Shown: in pieces, positions 1 through 12,052 of the stretch
Layout of the letters: every line of letters begins with the position of its first letter
How positions within the stretch are numbered: the stretch's first letter is position 1
Assembly (NCBI RefSeq): GCF_022458985.1
Contig: NC_061789.1
Coordinates: 8,226,357-8,290,356, forward strand
Reading direction: 5' to 3'
DNA from: Mugil cephalus
Taxonomy: Eukaryota; Chordata; Actinopteri; Mugiliformes; Mugilidae
DNA length: 64,000 bases
Translations under genes and position numbers: made by a program
The notes under the pieces: model-generated
What the model was told of the DNA's origin: nothing
What the model saw: only the letters and a program-made list of their open reading frames with translations
Database searches by the model: none

Positions 1-372
1 TGTCCGAATTGCTTTGATACGATTTGTAAATATAAATAAATATTAAATAAAACGGTTTTAAATATGACATGAGGCCATGTTTGAATCCCGTATCTAACAG
101 AAATGTAGTGAAATTTGTTTTTCTAATATTTTATATTTTCCAGCTTGACACTGACGATGCCATGCTCGCTCCTCCTACCTCCGTGCATCCTCTGCACTAT
201 CCCAAAGTGAAGCTGCAGATTCTCGGTCATCTGAGTGAAATCTGCCTCTCCGCTCCACCAGCATGTAGTCACATGAGTGCGGACACCAGAGCTGCATCCA
301 TGCCGTCTTTCTGACCGATTTATTTCCCGTGTTCCATATACCGGCGGTGACATTAAATACCCTCCTGTCGCC

Positions 373-3300
373 ATGCTGCAGATTGGGGATGAAGTGATGT
401 ATTTCTCGGCTCTTTTCCTGCTCGTGTTATTGGCTACGAGGAGCGCCACCGGGGCCTCCCTCCTCACCGCATTCCTCTACGTCTTCATGGTGATGTTCCG
501 GTTTCCTCCCGTGCCGGCGGACCAGGCCGGTCGAGTCCTGCGGCCCGGGGCTCCTTCAGGCAGCGTGCCGGTGGTGGCGCACCGGGGAGGGAGTCACGAT
601 GCTCCGGAGAACACCTTGGCAGCGATCAGAGAGGTCAGGCTGACAGAGAGACACGATCAGCTGAGACCGTGGAGCTCTATGAGAACGTGATACGGAAATT
701 AGACAAATGATAAAAGGCCTTTGTATTTTATTTTGTAATCCAGCGCAGGGCTGGTGCTAGTAAATCTCTAGAGGGATGTTGGGGTCTTTTCGTTATGAGA
801 TTATATGCCGTAACCAAGGCATGTAGACCTTGTCTTTTGCATGCGATGCAGTGTTTTATTACTGTTCCAAATGCTGTCCCCAGCACTTTTCTTTTGAGCG
901 TGTACCTCTTTTCTGTCCAGGTTATTTGTCTGTAGGTGAGTTTATATCTAATGACAATGTTATTCAGATATTTCTAACCAACGTGTCTTCATGGGCATCG
1001 GCGGTATGACCAAAAATGTATATCACGGTATTTTTCAAAATTCTGACGGTATCGCGGTATATCAGGTATTTTTTTTCCCTTGCATAATTACGCGTTCACA
1101 ACGAGTTCTGAAATCCGGGGACACTTACAACTCGGAGATGTCCCAAGAAACAGGGACAATCCAGTTTAGTTTATTTTGACATATTTATTCACATTTTAAC
1201 ATATTTAAACTGCTATGTCTGTGATGTCAACAGCACCGGCTACCTAATAACTGTTGTTGTTGTCTGTGTGCAACATTTTTTTTTTTCTCATTCATAAAAA
1301 GGTAAAGTAAGGGGACAGGTTATCCAAAATAGTGACTGGTGCCCAGAAGTCGGGGACGTCTGGTCACCCTAAAAAACCCACAGAACTGACACTGTGATTT
1401 TTTTTGGAAGTTCTTCCTGTTTTCATGGTCTTCTCCTTTTGCTGCAAACTTTCCATCTTCACCACACCTCACAGTGATGCAGTCCTCCATGTTTAGAAGC
1501 ACTACATCGAAAATGGTCTGGTCTGCACCTGTGTCTCGCAGTGCACCGTTCTGAGCGCTGTGTAATCAAATACACAACGAAAAAAATACCAGTATTCGGT
1601 ATGAACCGGTATACCACCCAGCCCTATGTCTCCACGTGCAGCTCTTAAATGTCAGGGTCAGTAATGCCGTCCTAACCTTTCTTTTGTTGAGTTGCTGCCA
1701 CCGACTTTTCTTGGTCGAAAAACAGTTTAATTTTCTGAGTAAGGATTTTGTGATCTTGTGCATTTCATCTTTAATTTTAGGCCAGTCGAAACGGAGCGAC
1801 CGGAGTGGAACTGGACCTGAGCTTCACGGCCGACGGAGTGGCTGTGCTGATGGACGATGAGACTGTGGACCGCACCACCAACGGCTCTGGACAAGTCAAC
1901 AAACTTCACTTTGTCCAGCTTAGGAGACTAGACGCTGCCGCTCGCCACAGGCTGAAGTAAGACTGTTTAATGCTTAGATTATAACAAAAAGAATGAAATA
2001 TGAAATCACACACTTCCAACGTGATAAATAATGCAGCTGAGTGATGATGATACTTTATTTTTAGGCATTAGATATAATTTGATTAATACACATAGTAAAT
2101 AAAATGTAACAAATGTGGTTTCTCTCGTCTCCAGGGACAAGTTCAGCGCAGAAAAGGTTCCAACTCTACAAGAGGCGGTGGAAGAGAGCATCAAACACCA
2201 GCTGACCATCTTCTTTGATGTCAAAGGTCAACCTGATAAGGTACTAATGCAAGTACAAGACATTTTTAAGGAAAAGAAAAAAAAATAGAACAGTAGCAAA
2301 GTATATATCAAAAAAAAAGAAAAAAACTATGTCATAATGATCAAATGTCAGGTTAAAGATGTAAGATAAGTGAATAACTAGACAGTCTTTAATTATCCAT
2401 GAGGGAAATTACTTCAAAGTCAACTTTATTGTCAATTTCTTCACATGGACCAGACATACAAAGCAATCGAAAAAAAAGTTTGAAAATAAAAAATAAAATA
2501 AGTTAAAGAGTTCTAAATGTGTATGTAGACATAGCAGCAGCAAGTTTTTCTGTTGTGAGGTAGAGGTTCTAAACGTGCACTCTGTCACAGTAGCTTAGTT
2601 GCACATGAAAGAAACACTCTTAAAAACCACATGTAAAAAGAAATAAAATGAAATAAGATTAGATTAAAATTAAATTTAATAAAAGTATTATTTAGCAAAA
2701 TAAAGATGAGGAATTACAGAGATTATATATGTTACATTGGAGGTAGTATGGGTAATGAATATAATAAAAAAAAATCAATAGAAATAAGAACAAGATTTAA
2801 ACTTAATATTAAAAAATAAGGTGCTTGTTGATGGAAATTTTCAGAGTCTGTTGTTTGCATGGTTAATTACGCATGCTTCTGCATTACTGACATGGACAAT
2901 ACTAATTAAGAGCATTAATAAAATACACAATTCATTGACCTTTACACCTCTCTGTCCCAAATGCAACACTCCCAGGCTGCATCGGTGCTTCATGAGATGT
3001 ACAAGAAGTTCCCGGTCCTTTACAATTCCAGCGTCGTTTGCTCCTTTGAACCCAAAGTCATCTACAAGGTAATGAAAAATATGGTCGCATACGTCAGTGT
3101 GGCGCCAAATCCTCATTCGTGACAGTTTACTCTCTGTTAATATGAACAAATGATGACCCCCATGATCTCCACGACACTAGTGCAGGCCTGTTATATCGGG
3201 ATGCAAACGGTTTCTTCTGCTAGAGTGCAGAGGCCCTCCACTTCATTTTCAACGCAACACCAGGACCCTCTGAGCGCTGTCTCCTCTCGTGTCCACAGAT

Positions 3301-4347
3301 GCGTCAGACCGACCCCCGCGTGGTCACGGCCCTCACGCACCGTCCCTGGAGACTGAGCCAATTTGCCGACGGCGCCCCTCGCACCCTCTCCTCATGGGGT
3401 CAGCTGTGGACCGGTGCTCTGGACATCCTGCTGGACTGGGCCCACCATCACATACTGTGGAAGCTCTGTGGAATCTCTGCCATCCTGGTGCAGAAAGACT
3501 CCATTTCAAAGTAAGAGTAGCTCATCGCTTTTAATCAGTTTAAAAGGATGGTTAAGTTGAATTGGGGTTGTATGAGGTACTTATTCATGGTACCTGCGCT
3601 GAAGCCAAGCACTGGAGTGATGTGGACTGGGTCAAAATGTATCTTAGCCACATAAAACAAAGCCAACAATTAAGTCAATATCATTTCAAGTGTATTTAGG
3701 ACATCATCATGACTTTACTTTGTTCTGAGGCCGTCCTTTTAACAAGTGCCTAAAGCTGGTATGTCAAGCTTGTTAAAGCCACCAGACTCCATTGACAAAA
3801 CCCGTCATTTTACCACACATGTGGCAGGAGTTGATGGTTGACTGGTGTGTGGCTTTGGTATTTTAACGTGATAATTTTGATCTTAACAAATCTCAAAACG
3901 ACCAAAGTCACTTAATAACACAACCACCTAACTAATGATTTTAACAGCTCCTGTTTTTCCTGCGAGGTAAAACGACCTTTTTTGTCAATGGAGTCTGGTG
4001 GCTTTGAAGAAAGCATAGATCTACTGTGTGAAATGGCTTCAGTTCAGAAGGAAACAAAACTTAACCCAGCTGACTAAAGGTTTACCGGACACATTAGGGC
4101 GCATTTAGACAAACGGATCGGAAAGAAAGCTGGTGGTATGGAATTCTGACTAGATATTGAGTGTATTTAAGTGTCCTCCTCCTCCATTCTCGTCCTCAGG
4201 GACTATGTTCAGTACTGGGCAGAGAGAGGGGTGGAGGTGCTGGGCTGGACCGTCAACACCGCCGTGGAGAAGGACTACTACCAGAACCTGCTGGAGATCG
4301 GCTACATCACCGACAGTCTGCTGGAAGACTGCGAAGCTCATTTCTGA
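373..4347 (+). CDS. gde1: Glycerophosphodiester phosphodiesterase 1, complete, 6 exons
   Basis: Coding exons are 373-633, 1781-1956, 2135-2240, 2976-3068, 3299-3510 and 4200-4347. All junctions are GT-AG and phases agree, giving 331 aa, the length I recall for human GDE1. The family cleaves glycerophosphodiesters (glycerophosphoinositol, N-acyl-ethanolamine precursors) to glycerol-3-phosphate and an alcohol at membranes. A hydrophobic N-terminal segment (about residues 9-45) precedes the GDPD domain. The domain has the first catalytic motif AHRGG (His70, Arg71), PENT with Glu79, and the metal-binding pair Glu97/Asp99 in GVELDL. A C-terminal hydrophobic stretch (LDILLDWAHHHILW) could be a second membrane segment. 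Oddity: the family's second catalytic His, expected in MHD at residue 112, is Asp here (MDD, codon GAC). The start has a good context (gtcgccATG), and the upstream in-frame ATG at 277 is not needed. Identity is very secure; activity is uncertain because of residue 112. Confidence 0.96.
991..1627 (-). mobile_element. Composite non-autonomous repeat, copy 1 (gde1 intron 1)
   Basis: Read on the - strand it starts TAGGGCTGGGTGGTATACCGG near 1627. It includes a CATCACTGTGAGGTGTGGTG block near 1475 and a GGTGACCAGACGTCC block near 1365-1375, and ends in GGTAT-rich DNA near 1000. The same three blocks occur in the same order at 42.4 kb, and the two outer ones at 18.8 kb, so this is one dispersed family. 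It is hAT-like by overall style; no target duplication was confirmed. Confidence 0.6.
2414..2660 (+). repeat. Probable LINE 3'-end fragment
   Basis: The sequence AAGTCAACTTTATTGTCAAT followed by a CATGGACCAGACATACAAAG block and a degenerate AT-rich tail is a form I recognise from dispersed fish LINE 3' ends. It lies in gde1 intron 3. Assignment is from memory and could be wrong at family level. Confidence 0.4.
3775..4005. mobile_element. MITE-like element with 26-bp perfect inverted repeats
   Basis: AAAGCCACCAGACTCCATTG begins the left arm (3775-3800). Its exact reverse complement forms the right arm (3980-4005), and weaker complementarity continues inward (CATTTTACC versus GGTAAAACG). The 231-bp unit lies in gde1 intron 5 and encodes nothing. 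The termini and absence of coding match a non-autonomous DNA transposon. Confidence 0.7.
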
Positions 4348-5231
4348 AATTAGTCACGCGAACACACACACACACGCAGGGATGTTCAACTCTTTACTAT
4401 TTCTATGTTAGAGGTCGATAAACGAGACTACTGCATTTTGCCAGCTCCTCTCAAAGAACATAAAATCCTGAAATGTGTCATAAGTTGAAGCGAGAAGTTT
4501 GGTGCTTATTACTAACTGTCATTCAAACAAAGATTTCTATGATTTACTCGCCTGTAGCTGGTATACAGGTGATTTCCCCTTAAACTATACCACAGACACT
4601 CTTCTTAATTCTTATCCAACTGCAATACCTCCACATTACCCGGACCAGGGATTATTCTGTACCTTAAAGACCTTTTCTACCTTCTGCGGTGAACTTCCAG
4701 GGGCTTTGTTGCACCTTTTGGGACGCCAGGGTATATGCCGTAGTTATGATATTACCTTTTAAGGCCTGCTTTCATAGCTAGATTGCGACCTCTAGAAGGT
4801 GACCTGTGAATGTTCCATGACTTCACTGAAACTTGCCTTCTGTCATTAAAGTTAGAAGAGCTACAAGACATTAAGGATTATATAAGACTACGCTAGGATA
4901 ATATGTTTGGGTGAGCATGAGGTAGAGATGAATATTATATTTGCATCTTGTTTTAACACAATCACTGTATGTGGATAAGGGTAATTTACTGCATATTCAA
5001 GGCCAGATTGATATGTTATTTTATCTTTTTGTGACATTTATCACGTCACTGATCCAAGTTCTGCTGTGAGAAGTGCTGCTCGTGATTAATAATTCTCATT
5101 TTATGTCGGAACTGTTCTTTTAATGTCAAGTAGGACGGTGAAGAATGTCAGTATAAAAGTCCCCTCGTGTGCAACTCGCCTGTAACTGTGAAATGAAACG
5201 TTTTCATCAATAGTGATACGAAGGACATTGT

Positions 5232-5237
5232 AATAAA
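5232..5237 (+). terminator. Candidate gde1 polyadenylation signal
   Basis: AATAAA lies 885 bases after the gde1 stop codon in otherwise gene-free AT-rich DNA. It would give a 3'UTR of about 0.9 kb. An ATTAAA variant near 4852 is an earlier alternative. There is no transcript evidence. Confidence 0.4.
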
Positions 5238-6473
5238 CTGAGGTTTGAAGGAGAAAAAAAATACTTTTAATCAGATAAAGTTGTGGTCTGAGATTTAATT
5301 GTGAAATTAAACATTGTAGGTTTCCTCATCAATGAACATTTCATCATGCTCTTTAGGATGTGACGATTCCTGTTTCCTAAAATAGTAAACATGTAGAAAA
5401 AGAGACGTTTCCTTTGTATCAGCTTCTGTTCATCATTTGAAATTAGTGCCGTAAAACCAAAACCTGGTTATACAGCACCTTTTATTTAATGATGCAATGA
5501 TTGTGAAGACCAATGTGACACAAACTTGAATAATTCATACTGCTCTGTTACCGTTTTTATCTATATTTTTACCTTATTTATCTTGTTTAGTCACTGTTTA
5601 CTTAGTATCTATATATTAAAGTTACTATGGGTAACAATCCGGGACCTGAGTGCATAATTTCGTTCCATCTCATGCTTCTGTATGGTTGCGAATGACAAAT
5701 AAAAATCCTTGAATCCTTGAATCGTTCCATTTTTCTGCAGGATTTAATCTAGACTCTGGTCATGGCAAAACTTTATCAATGTCGTGCTGAATTGCCAAAG
5801 TAGTCCTCTTAGTTTTCAGATTCAAAAAAGCTAAAACTTGTCACTGAACCTTAATTTTCCTTCATGTCTCTGGAGAAAACCCAGGCAGACGCAGAGACAA
5901 CATGACCCAGTCGGCCGATGGATTCGAACCCAGAACCTTCTTGCTAAACTTGGAGTTGTCCGGGATTACCTCCGACTTCAGCTGAGGTAAAGCGGCACCT
6001 GAGCATGATGCTATCACCGCCATGCCTCGCCATGTGCATGGTGCTCTTTTGCCGATGTGCTAATTTTTATTTATTTATTTATTTCACCAAACATTAAAAA
6101 ATATATATCTAGGCTTGTACATGTATTGCATTAGAAAAAAAACATCTTTCCACTCAACTCTACACAAACAGCTGAAGAATACGGAAACACTTGCCAGAAC
6201 TTGCCGAAAAAACTGCTGCTCCTTAATTAACTCTTGACAGCCTCCCTGGCCTGTTTTTTCTTAGTCTTCTCGTGAGTTTTGGAGGGATGTCCTGCTCTCA
6301 CAATAATGTCACTGCTTGTCTTCACGGTGTTACATGATAACAATAATGAAATCCTCTGTTTGGCCTGTGGTACTTGTAGTAGCATGCAAGCAGGAAGGTC
6401 TCTAAAGTACTAAGAGGTGTGCCGTGTTTTGCATGAACACAGCCATATACCCGGTTATAAAAGTTATAATATG

Positions 6474-6474
<1 letters not shown>

Positions 6475-6536
<62 letters not shown>
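6475..6536. repeat. (TTTC)n microsatellite
   Basis: About fifteen uninterrupted TTTC units. The open frames across it encode only Phe/Leu/Ser repeats and are not genes. Confidence 0.95.
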
Positions 6537-6899
6537 GTTAAATGTGTCACAAAAATCACAACAAAAAAAATGCTCTTTTTCTTCTTTGCCACAACATCTC
6601 GACTAAAACCTGACTACAGTTGTGCGTAAAACGGTTCGTTACGTGCGCCGGATTTCTCCTGTGTGTGGTGTAAACACGGAGACCGTTGGCAGGTAGGTAT
6701 TATTTATGTTACACTAAACATAGAGGCAGATGCGGAAGAAGTGTCCAGGATTAAATTGCTTTGTATGCATTGTGTAACCGTTCTCAATACAACACCTGAG
6801 GGAAATGCGGACAAAGGGCAGCTTCGTTGCTTCCCGAGAGTCTGAGGTGGGAAATTTAAAATAAATAAATAAATGATTAAACTGTCATCCGGAAGTATT

Positions 6900-7504
6900 T
6901 TTTTAAGATCCCGCGATTTGGCCCTTGGAGTCCCCTTGTGTTGGGAGTTTCGCTGCAGTCCCGGGACACTGTCTCTTTAAAACGCAGGAGGAGGCGTGTA
7001 GGGACGTCGAATAGTGTCGCGTTCAGACGGTTGGTGGACGTCTAGTGTCTTATGAATGACAGCCGCTGTCTCAGGTTATGTGACATTGTGGCAGGACAGG
7101 ACGGGACAGGACACCGGAGTGACTTACGTGCGCGCATATCTGTCCGGACCGCAGGTGATATAAGGAAGGTGGAGATGCGCCGCGGCTGCTGCTGCTGCTG
7201 GTTTTACGCGGAGAGAAGCGCGGCGCTCGGTTCAGTTTCACGAGGTTACCAAACACTTCACCCGGTCTCATGCCAGCCCCGTGGATTCGCGCATTGTTAG
7301 TGAAAACCCTAACCTAATCCGCAGGAGGAAAAAGGGGGACAGATTCTTCACGCATCAGGAGAGTTTTTTTTTTTTTCTCATTGCCAGATCTTTGACGGAT
7401 GCGCTTCACTTCTTGTGTCTTAACTAAGCAGGCCTGCTCCATCTGGGAGTCTTAGCCCCGAAGTGCCTAACTTTACGGTTTACAGGTGAGTTTGCCGGCG
7501 CGTG
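6900..7504 (+). promoter_or_regulatory. Probable mcrip2 promoter and 5'UTR
   Basis: This stretch is richer in C, G and CpG than the flanking DNA and immediately precedes the mcrip2 start codon. A run CAGGTGAG at about 7484-7491 could be a donor ending a noncoding exon, or may simply be 5'UTR. No TATA box was found. The exact transcription start cannot be read from the sequence. Confidence 0.4.
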
Positions 7505-10500
7505 ATGTACACGATTACAAGAGGTCCCAGCAAACTGGTCACCCAGCGACGCACAGGTGAGCTTTCACAACTGCAGCCATCTTTAAGCACACCTTCACAA
7601 ACCCATGCATCCTCATGCATGACCTGATTCTTTTCTTTTTATTTCACTTTACTTCCCAGGGCCCACGCAACAGCTGGATAACAAAATCAACGACTTTAAG
7701 CACAAACAAACCTCCTGGAACATGCCCGAGTAAGTGTGCGATGACTAATCTTGTAATAAGTTTATTAGGTGTGGATGTTTCTTTCAGTTTGTTTTGGTGT
7801 GTGTTAGTGAGTGGAGGTTCCCTGGAAGCGGTGAGCGTCATCAGACTCTGTCAAGCAGCATTCATGCTCTCGCTTTCTTCCTCATGGCTCAGTCAGCTCA
7901 CTCACCGCTGTTGTTTTAATGAATTTGAACCAGCCAGTCAGGTCGAGTGTGTGTGCATGTTTGCGTGCGTTTGTGTGTGACCTTGGGGGGAAGGCGAGGC
8001 GGCACATGGTCCTTCATTCAGCTGTTGTAGTTTCTGCTCGGGCCGACCTTGCTCAGACTTAGGGTCAGAGTTTAAGAAAGTCTCCCTGTGTTTGCAGAAA
8101 TCATCCGAATACTTCTAATACTTTTATAATTCTTTTCGTTATTCTCCTTCGTGCCCCTCAGCCTTCCTGCGCCCAGGATAGTCTTCAACCGCCTGAACGG
8201 TAAGAAGTACCATCAGCCGGCGGCGGCTGCCCCCGCAGACGACCAGCACGAAGAGAGTTTCACCCCTGCGCACGAGGAGAACGTCAAGTTCGTGTACGAG
8301 GGTGAGGAAACGGATCGATTGGCCGTCTGACTGGAAATCTGAGAAGATGAGAGCAGACAATGCTTCTTTGTCGTGCCGTATCCAGACACACATCCCTTGT
8401 GAATGGCATTGTTTTACTATCAGGGTTTCTGAGAGCTTCCAACTTTCCTCCTCCTCCTCCTCCTCCTCCACCACCCCCTCCTCTCAGGGCTCACCCACAC
8501 AGCTGCTCCGACACTGATAGGCACTAGATGTTTCTCTCACGCCCACATTTCACGGCCCTCATGACCCGCACTGGAACACGTGCTGAGGGGGGAAACAGCA
8601 AAGAGAGAGAGTCCCTGTCGACTCCGCACGGCGACCCGGGCTTCTTTTTTAACGTTCGCCTCCGGTCTCCAGGAGACCCCTCTTGGCTCAGCTGTTCGTG
8701 CTTTCTGTGTGTCCCCCTTGTTGGCATTGAACCTCAGCCACAGCAGCTCATAAACAACCTCACTGACCTTGTCTTCGAGTGGACAAGGGCACAATGTAGG
8801 CCCGACCTCCTCCCCTTTCTAGAAAAAGATTGCTGTACAGGGGAGGGGGGGATTCTGAACGTTGTGACCTGGAAGGAGCTACCAGAGATGTTCACACACA
8901 CACACACACACACACATACACATCACAGAAAACACTTTTATTCTTTGACATACAAACATTTGCCTGAGGTGCCTCTTGAAAAGCGGTTGTGGACTTTACT
9001 TTGGGTGTGACAGAAGTTTATTTCTCATTCAGATAAAGGCATTTTGTTATTGACCGAGCTGTCGTGTTTCCAGCCTGGCAGGAGGTGCTGCAGCAGCAGG
9101 AGCAGGGACCCAGCCAGGGGCCGGAGGTGACCCACAGAGCGGTCCACTACAAAGAGACCGCCCCCGGCCCACACATGGACGGTGAGTACAGCTGCCTCTC
9201 CTCCTTCTCCTCCTTGTCTTCAAGTCTTAACTCTGCGTGCATTTAGGAGTTTTAGTGCAGTAATGCATGGAGGAAGAGCAAGTACAAGTTGCCAATTAAC
9301 AGAAACACTGGTGTGATTAATTCTATAAAGTTTAATGGCATCACACATTACATCCTCCACACGTTTCATACACTGTTTCAGCATAAACTTAACATTTTAA
9401 CTGTCTTCATGCAGGGTTCAGTGCAGGACTGGTTTATTAAAATACATCCTGTTTCTAGTGTACCTAGAGAACTAGTTAGTGTAATGTATACAGTCCCTAA
9501 TTGCACTGTATTTTAATTTCTATTGGCTTTCACATTTTATTTTGAAATTACGTACCGGATGTTGTGATATCACGTTAGCTCGACAGGTGTGTTGCAGTTC
9601 TTAAACGTGACCACTAAATGGCTGTGGTTGTTCGCCGTTAAACTAGCTTAATTCCAACGACAGATTGCAACATAAACGAGTGTTATATTATCGTGTTTTG
9701 GTTCCTGTGTTTCAGTTTAGTGTGATAGATTGAGCGATGTGAAATGCTAGCATGCTAATGTCTTGGTTGGTGTTAGCACACCGTGAATATCTTTAGCACG
9801 TCTCACGACCGGAAACCTTTTTGTAAAATAATGTGTGTCAATTAACAAACTGTTTTATTGCATGGCTATGTTTGTAGCTTACGAGTTAATAATTAGTTCC
9901 ACACTTTTTATGATGCAGGTTGTAAACGTCCGTTAGAATCAGAGCCGTATATTAGAGAGAGTCTGGCCACCTCAAATCATGGGCGCCATGTTTGCTACAT
10001 CGGAGGGAAGATTTTACCGTGTAAACCTAAGGGGCGGACGTGCTACGTTGAAATAAATGTCTTATTTTCACCATTAACGAGTCTGTAAATGTTATTGCTA
10101 ACATCTGTCAATATGTGAAAGGTCCTCACTTAAATATCCCACCGTCTACTTACTTTAAATATCTTAAATGAGAACACGGGAGAACTCAGTCTCCCGTGTT
10201 CATTCATCGCTGCTAAACGTTTGAAATTACTCAGAAAAATTGAAAATACTCAGAAATAGTGAAAATTAAACTAGTCCCACTGTTATTTAGTATTATCATT
10301 ATAACATTAGCATGCGCAAATACCATGCACACATAGGTTTCATAGTATGTGTATATTTTTCTACGCCTTTCGTTTGGATAACTAGCTAGCATAAGGTTAG
10401 CATAAGGCTCGGTTAACTTCAAACTTAGTTCATTTGTAAAGCGGTGTTTTTGAGATCATTGTACATAATGATGGTAGGACTTTATTTTTCCTATACAAAA

Positions 10501-10986
10501 TCTTAACAAATGTCAAACTTTTCCTCTTTCCCAGACATGTGCTGCAGCCATAGGCTGAGCTCTGTTATTGCCACTTCTTTATTGGTGAATATTGGTTAGA
10601 AGTATCCGACATGGCGCCCATGAAACACGTGACCAGCTCAGAACCAATCAGCATAGCGGAAAGGCTCAGCTGGTCCATTCCCTAGTTGGCCGGACTCTCT
10701 TAATATACGGCCCTGGTTAGAATTACACTGCGGTTAATGATCAACGTAGATGTGATTTAAGTTAGACATAATACGATCACAAAGACTTCCGGTCAAAGTT
10801 GTAAAAATAAAAGCATCCGAATTATTTATTCCACAGATTCCATCTATTTGTCAGGTTTCTCAAGTGCAGTGATGATTATATTCATCATCTCACGTTGTCG
10901 ACTCTCTTTTCTCAGATTTTGTGCCCATAGATCTGGATGAGTGGTGGGCCCAGCGCTTCTTGGCCAACATAGACAAGTTATCCTGA
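7505..10986 (+). CDS. mcrip2: MAPK-regulated corepressor-interacting protein 2 (FAM195A), complete, 5 coding exons
   Basis: Coding exons are 7505-7556, 7660-7729, 8162-8301, 9074-9181 and 10916-10986. The phases join cleanly to 146 aa (I recall about 160 aa for human MCRIP2). The protein starts MYTIT, followed by GPSKLV and QRRTG, which distinguishes MCRIP2 from the shorter MCRIP1. The conserved core RIVFNRLNG and the FTPAHEENVKF block follow, and the C-terminus is VPIDLDEWWAQRFL. MCRIP proteins bind the CtBP corepressor and the DDX6 RNA helicase, and are found in the nucleus and stress granules; the PIDL motif corresponds to the CtBP-contacting segment of MCRIP1. The middle of the protein is Ala/Pro- and Gln-rich and probably disordered. 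Intron 4 (9182-10915) carries a 776-bp DNA transposon. The gene converges on trap1. Confidence 0.93.
8446..8470. repeat. (TCC)n microsatellite
   Basis: A short run of TCC units in mcrip2 intron 3. Open frames here are repeat artefacts. Confidence 0.85.
8893..8915. repeat. (CA)n microsatellite
   Basis: A dinucleotide run of about eleven units in mcrip2 intron 3. Confidence 0.9.
9940..10715. mobile_element. hAT-like non-autonomous DNA transposon with 8-bp target duplication
   Basis: The left end CAGAGCCGTATATTAGAGAG and the reverse complement of the right end, CAGGGCCGTATATTAAGAGA, match over about 30 bp with few differences. GTTAGAAT occurs directly outside both ends (9932-9939 and 10716-10723), an 8-bp target-site duplication typical of the hAT superfamily, as is the CAGGG terminus. 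A perfect internal hairpin (GAACACGGGAGA and its complement) lies at about 10171-10203. The element has no transposase frame and sits in the last mcrip2 intron. Confidence 0.85.
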
Positions 10987-11610
10987 CCCTCCTCTGGATT
11001 CGGATGCTCTTCGACAGTCGGGAGGTGAGACCTGAAAGTTTCGATAGCTCATGGAGCGAGAAGATGGCGTGATGGGTCAACGCGCTCCCCTCCCCCTCCC
11101 AACTCTGATGTGATTCAAACGGACTTGACAGCGCTGGGACGCTGACAAAAAACAAAACAAACAAACCAAGTACTGAGAATCACTTTATTTGAACTCATCT
11201 GCCCATCATCTCCAAACATCCAGTCTGTGACACACGTGAGGATGACGCCTTGAAGCGGAGGGTTTCCTCGTACTCGCCCTCACAGCAGAGATGTTACTTT
11301 GAAATGCAGTAAAATTGTATTTTGAAGTAAATTCTGGATTTGACGCTTCTTCTTTTTCATTTTCCTGAAACGTGTTTTATTTCTGTAAGTTGATGTGGAC
11401 GGGGGAGCAACCAGCCAAGATTACCAGTGAGGTTGACAAGTACTTGCAAAGAAAGCCTGGTTCGACAACACTGACAGCTACACACCTTACATACAATTTT
11501 AGGCTGCTAATGAACCACAAGAGTGAACATAAATATAACAAAAAGACAGGTTCATAGAGAAAGACAAGGGGGTTACGACATGTCAGTCGTGTCATTAGCT
11601 GCACTAACAT

Positions 11611-11681
11611 TTTATTTCAACAGGTTCAACATTCAATGCATCTCACTCACTTAATTCTTTTTTTTGTGTAGCTGATTTATT
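11611..11681 (-). terminator. Candidate trap1 polyadenylation signals
   Basis: Two AATAAA hexamers on the - strand, at 11681-11676 and 11616-11611, lie about 370-440 bases past the trap1 stop codon. Either would end the transcript inside the 1.07-kb gap shared with the convergent mcrip2, so the two 3'UTRs may lie close together or overlap. Confidence 0.3.
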
Positions 11682-12052
11682 TTGGTGGTACCTGCTCTTT
11701 TGAACAGCATGTCAACATTTAACACACAACCGTTTTTAAAAAGGGCGTGACAGGAATGTGACTGACAGGCGTTAACCGCACCCAGCCGGCCGATGAAATC
11801 CAACACAAACTGAAACTCTGAAGGAAAATGGTTCAGGAGTATAGACGTAGAAGCAGTTTTTTTCCTTTTTAAGCCTTTTCCCGTGCGCTCCATCATCGGG
11901 AACTAAAAGCACTCCAGAGGGGGGGGGGGATGTGAAAGAAATGATGGCTCCAGGTGAACAGCGGCCTGTGGCGTTCTGCAGTCCTCCAGCTCTGACCTAC
12001 AAGCCGCTGTCATCTAAACACAGTCTGCACTGCTGGTGTCTGCAGGTGACTC

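Larger units (their letters stand above)
4348..6899. other. Intergenic region gde1-mcrip2
   Basis: This holds the gde1 3'UTR, then AT-rich sequence. A LINE-like tail with repeated CCTTGAAT ends near 5720. A fragment at about 5872-5980 containing GATTCGAACCC resembles repeats common in fish. A TTTC microsatellite is at 6475-6536. No gene is visible. Confidence 0.6.

Noticed and set aside
1..372. Possible additional upstream coding exon of gde1 (frames starting at 69 and 277)
   Set aside because: The ATG at 373 gives the expected 331-aa protein; upstream residues have no family similarity. A noncoding 5'UTR role remains possible.
5930..5945. GATTCGAACCC resembling a tRNA T-arm
   Set aside because: No cloverleaf can be built around it. 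It is part of a repeat fragment of a kind common in fish.
6417..6629. Short frames across the TTTC microsatellite
   Set aside because: Phe/Leu/Ser repeats only; no gene features.
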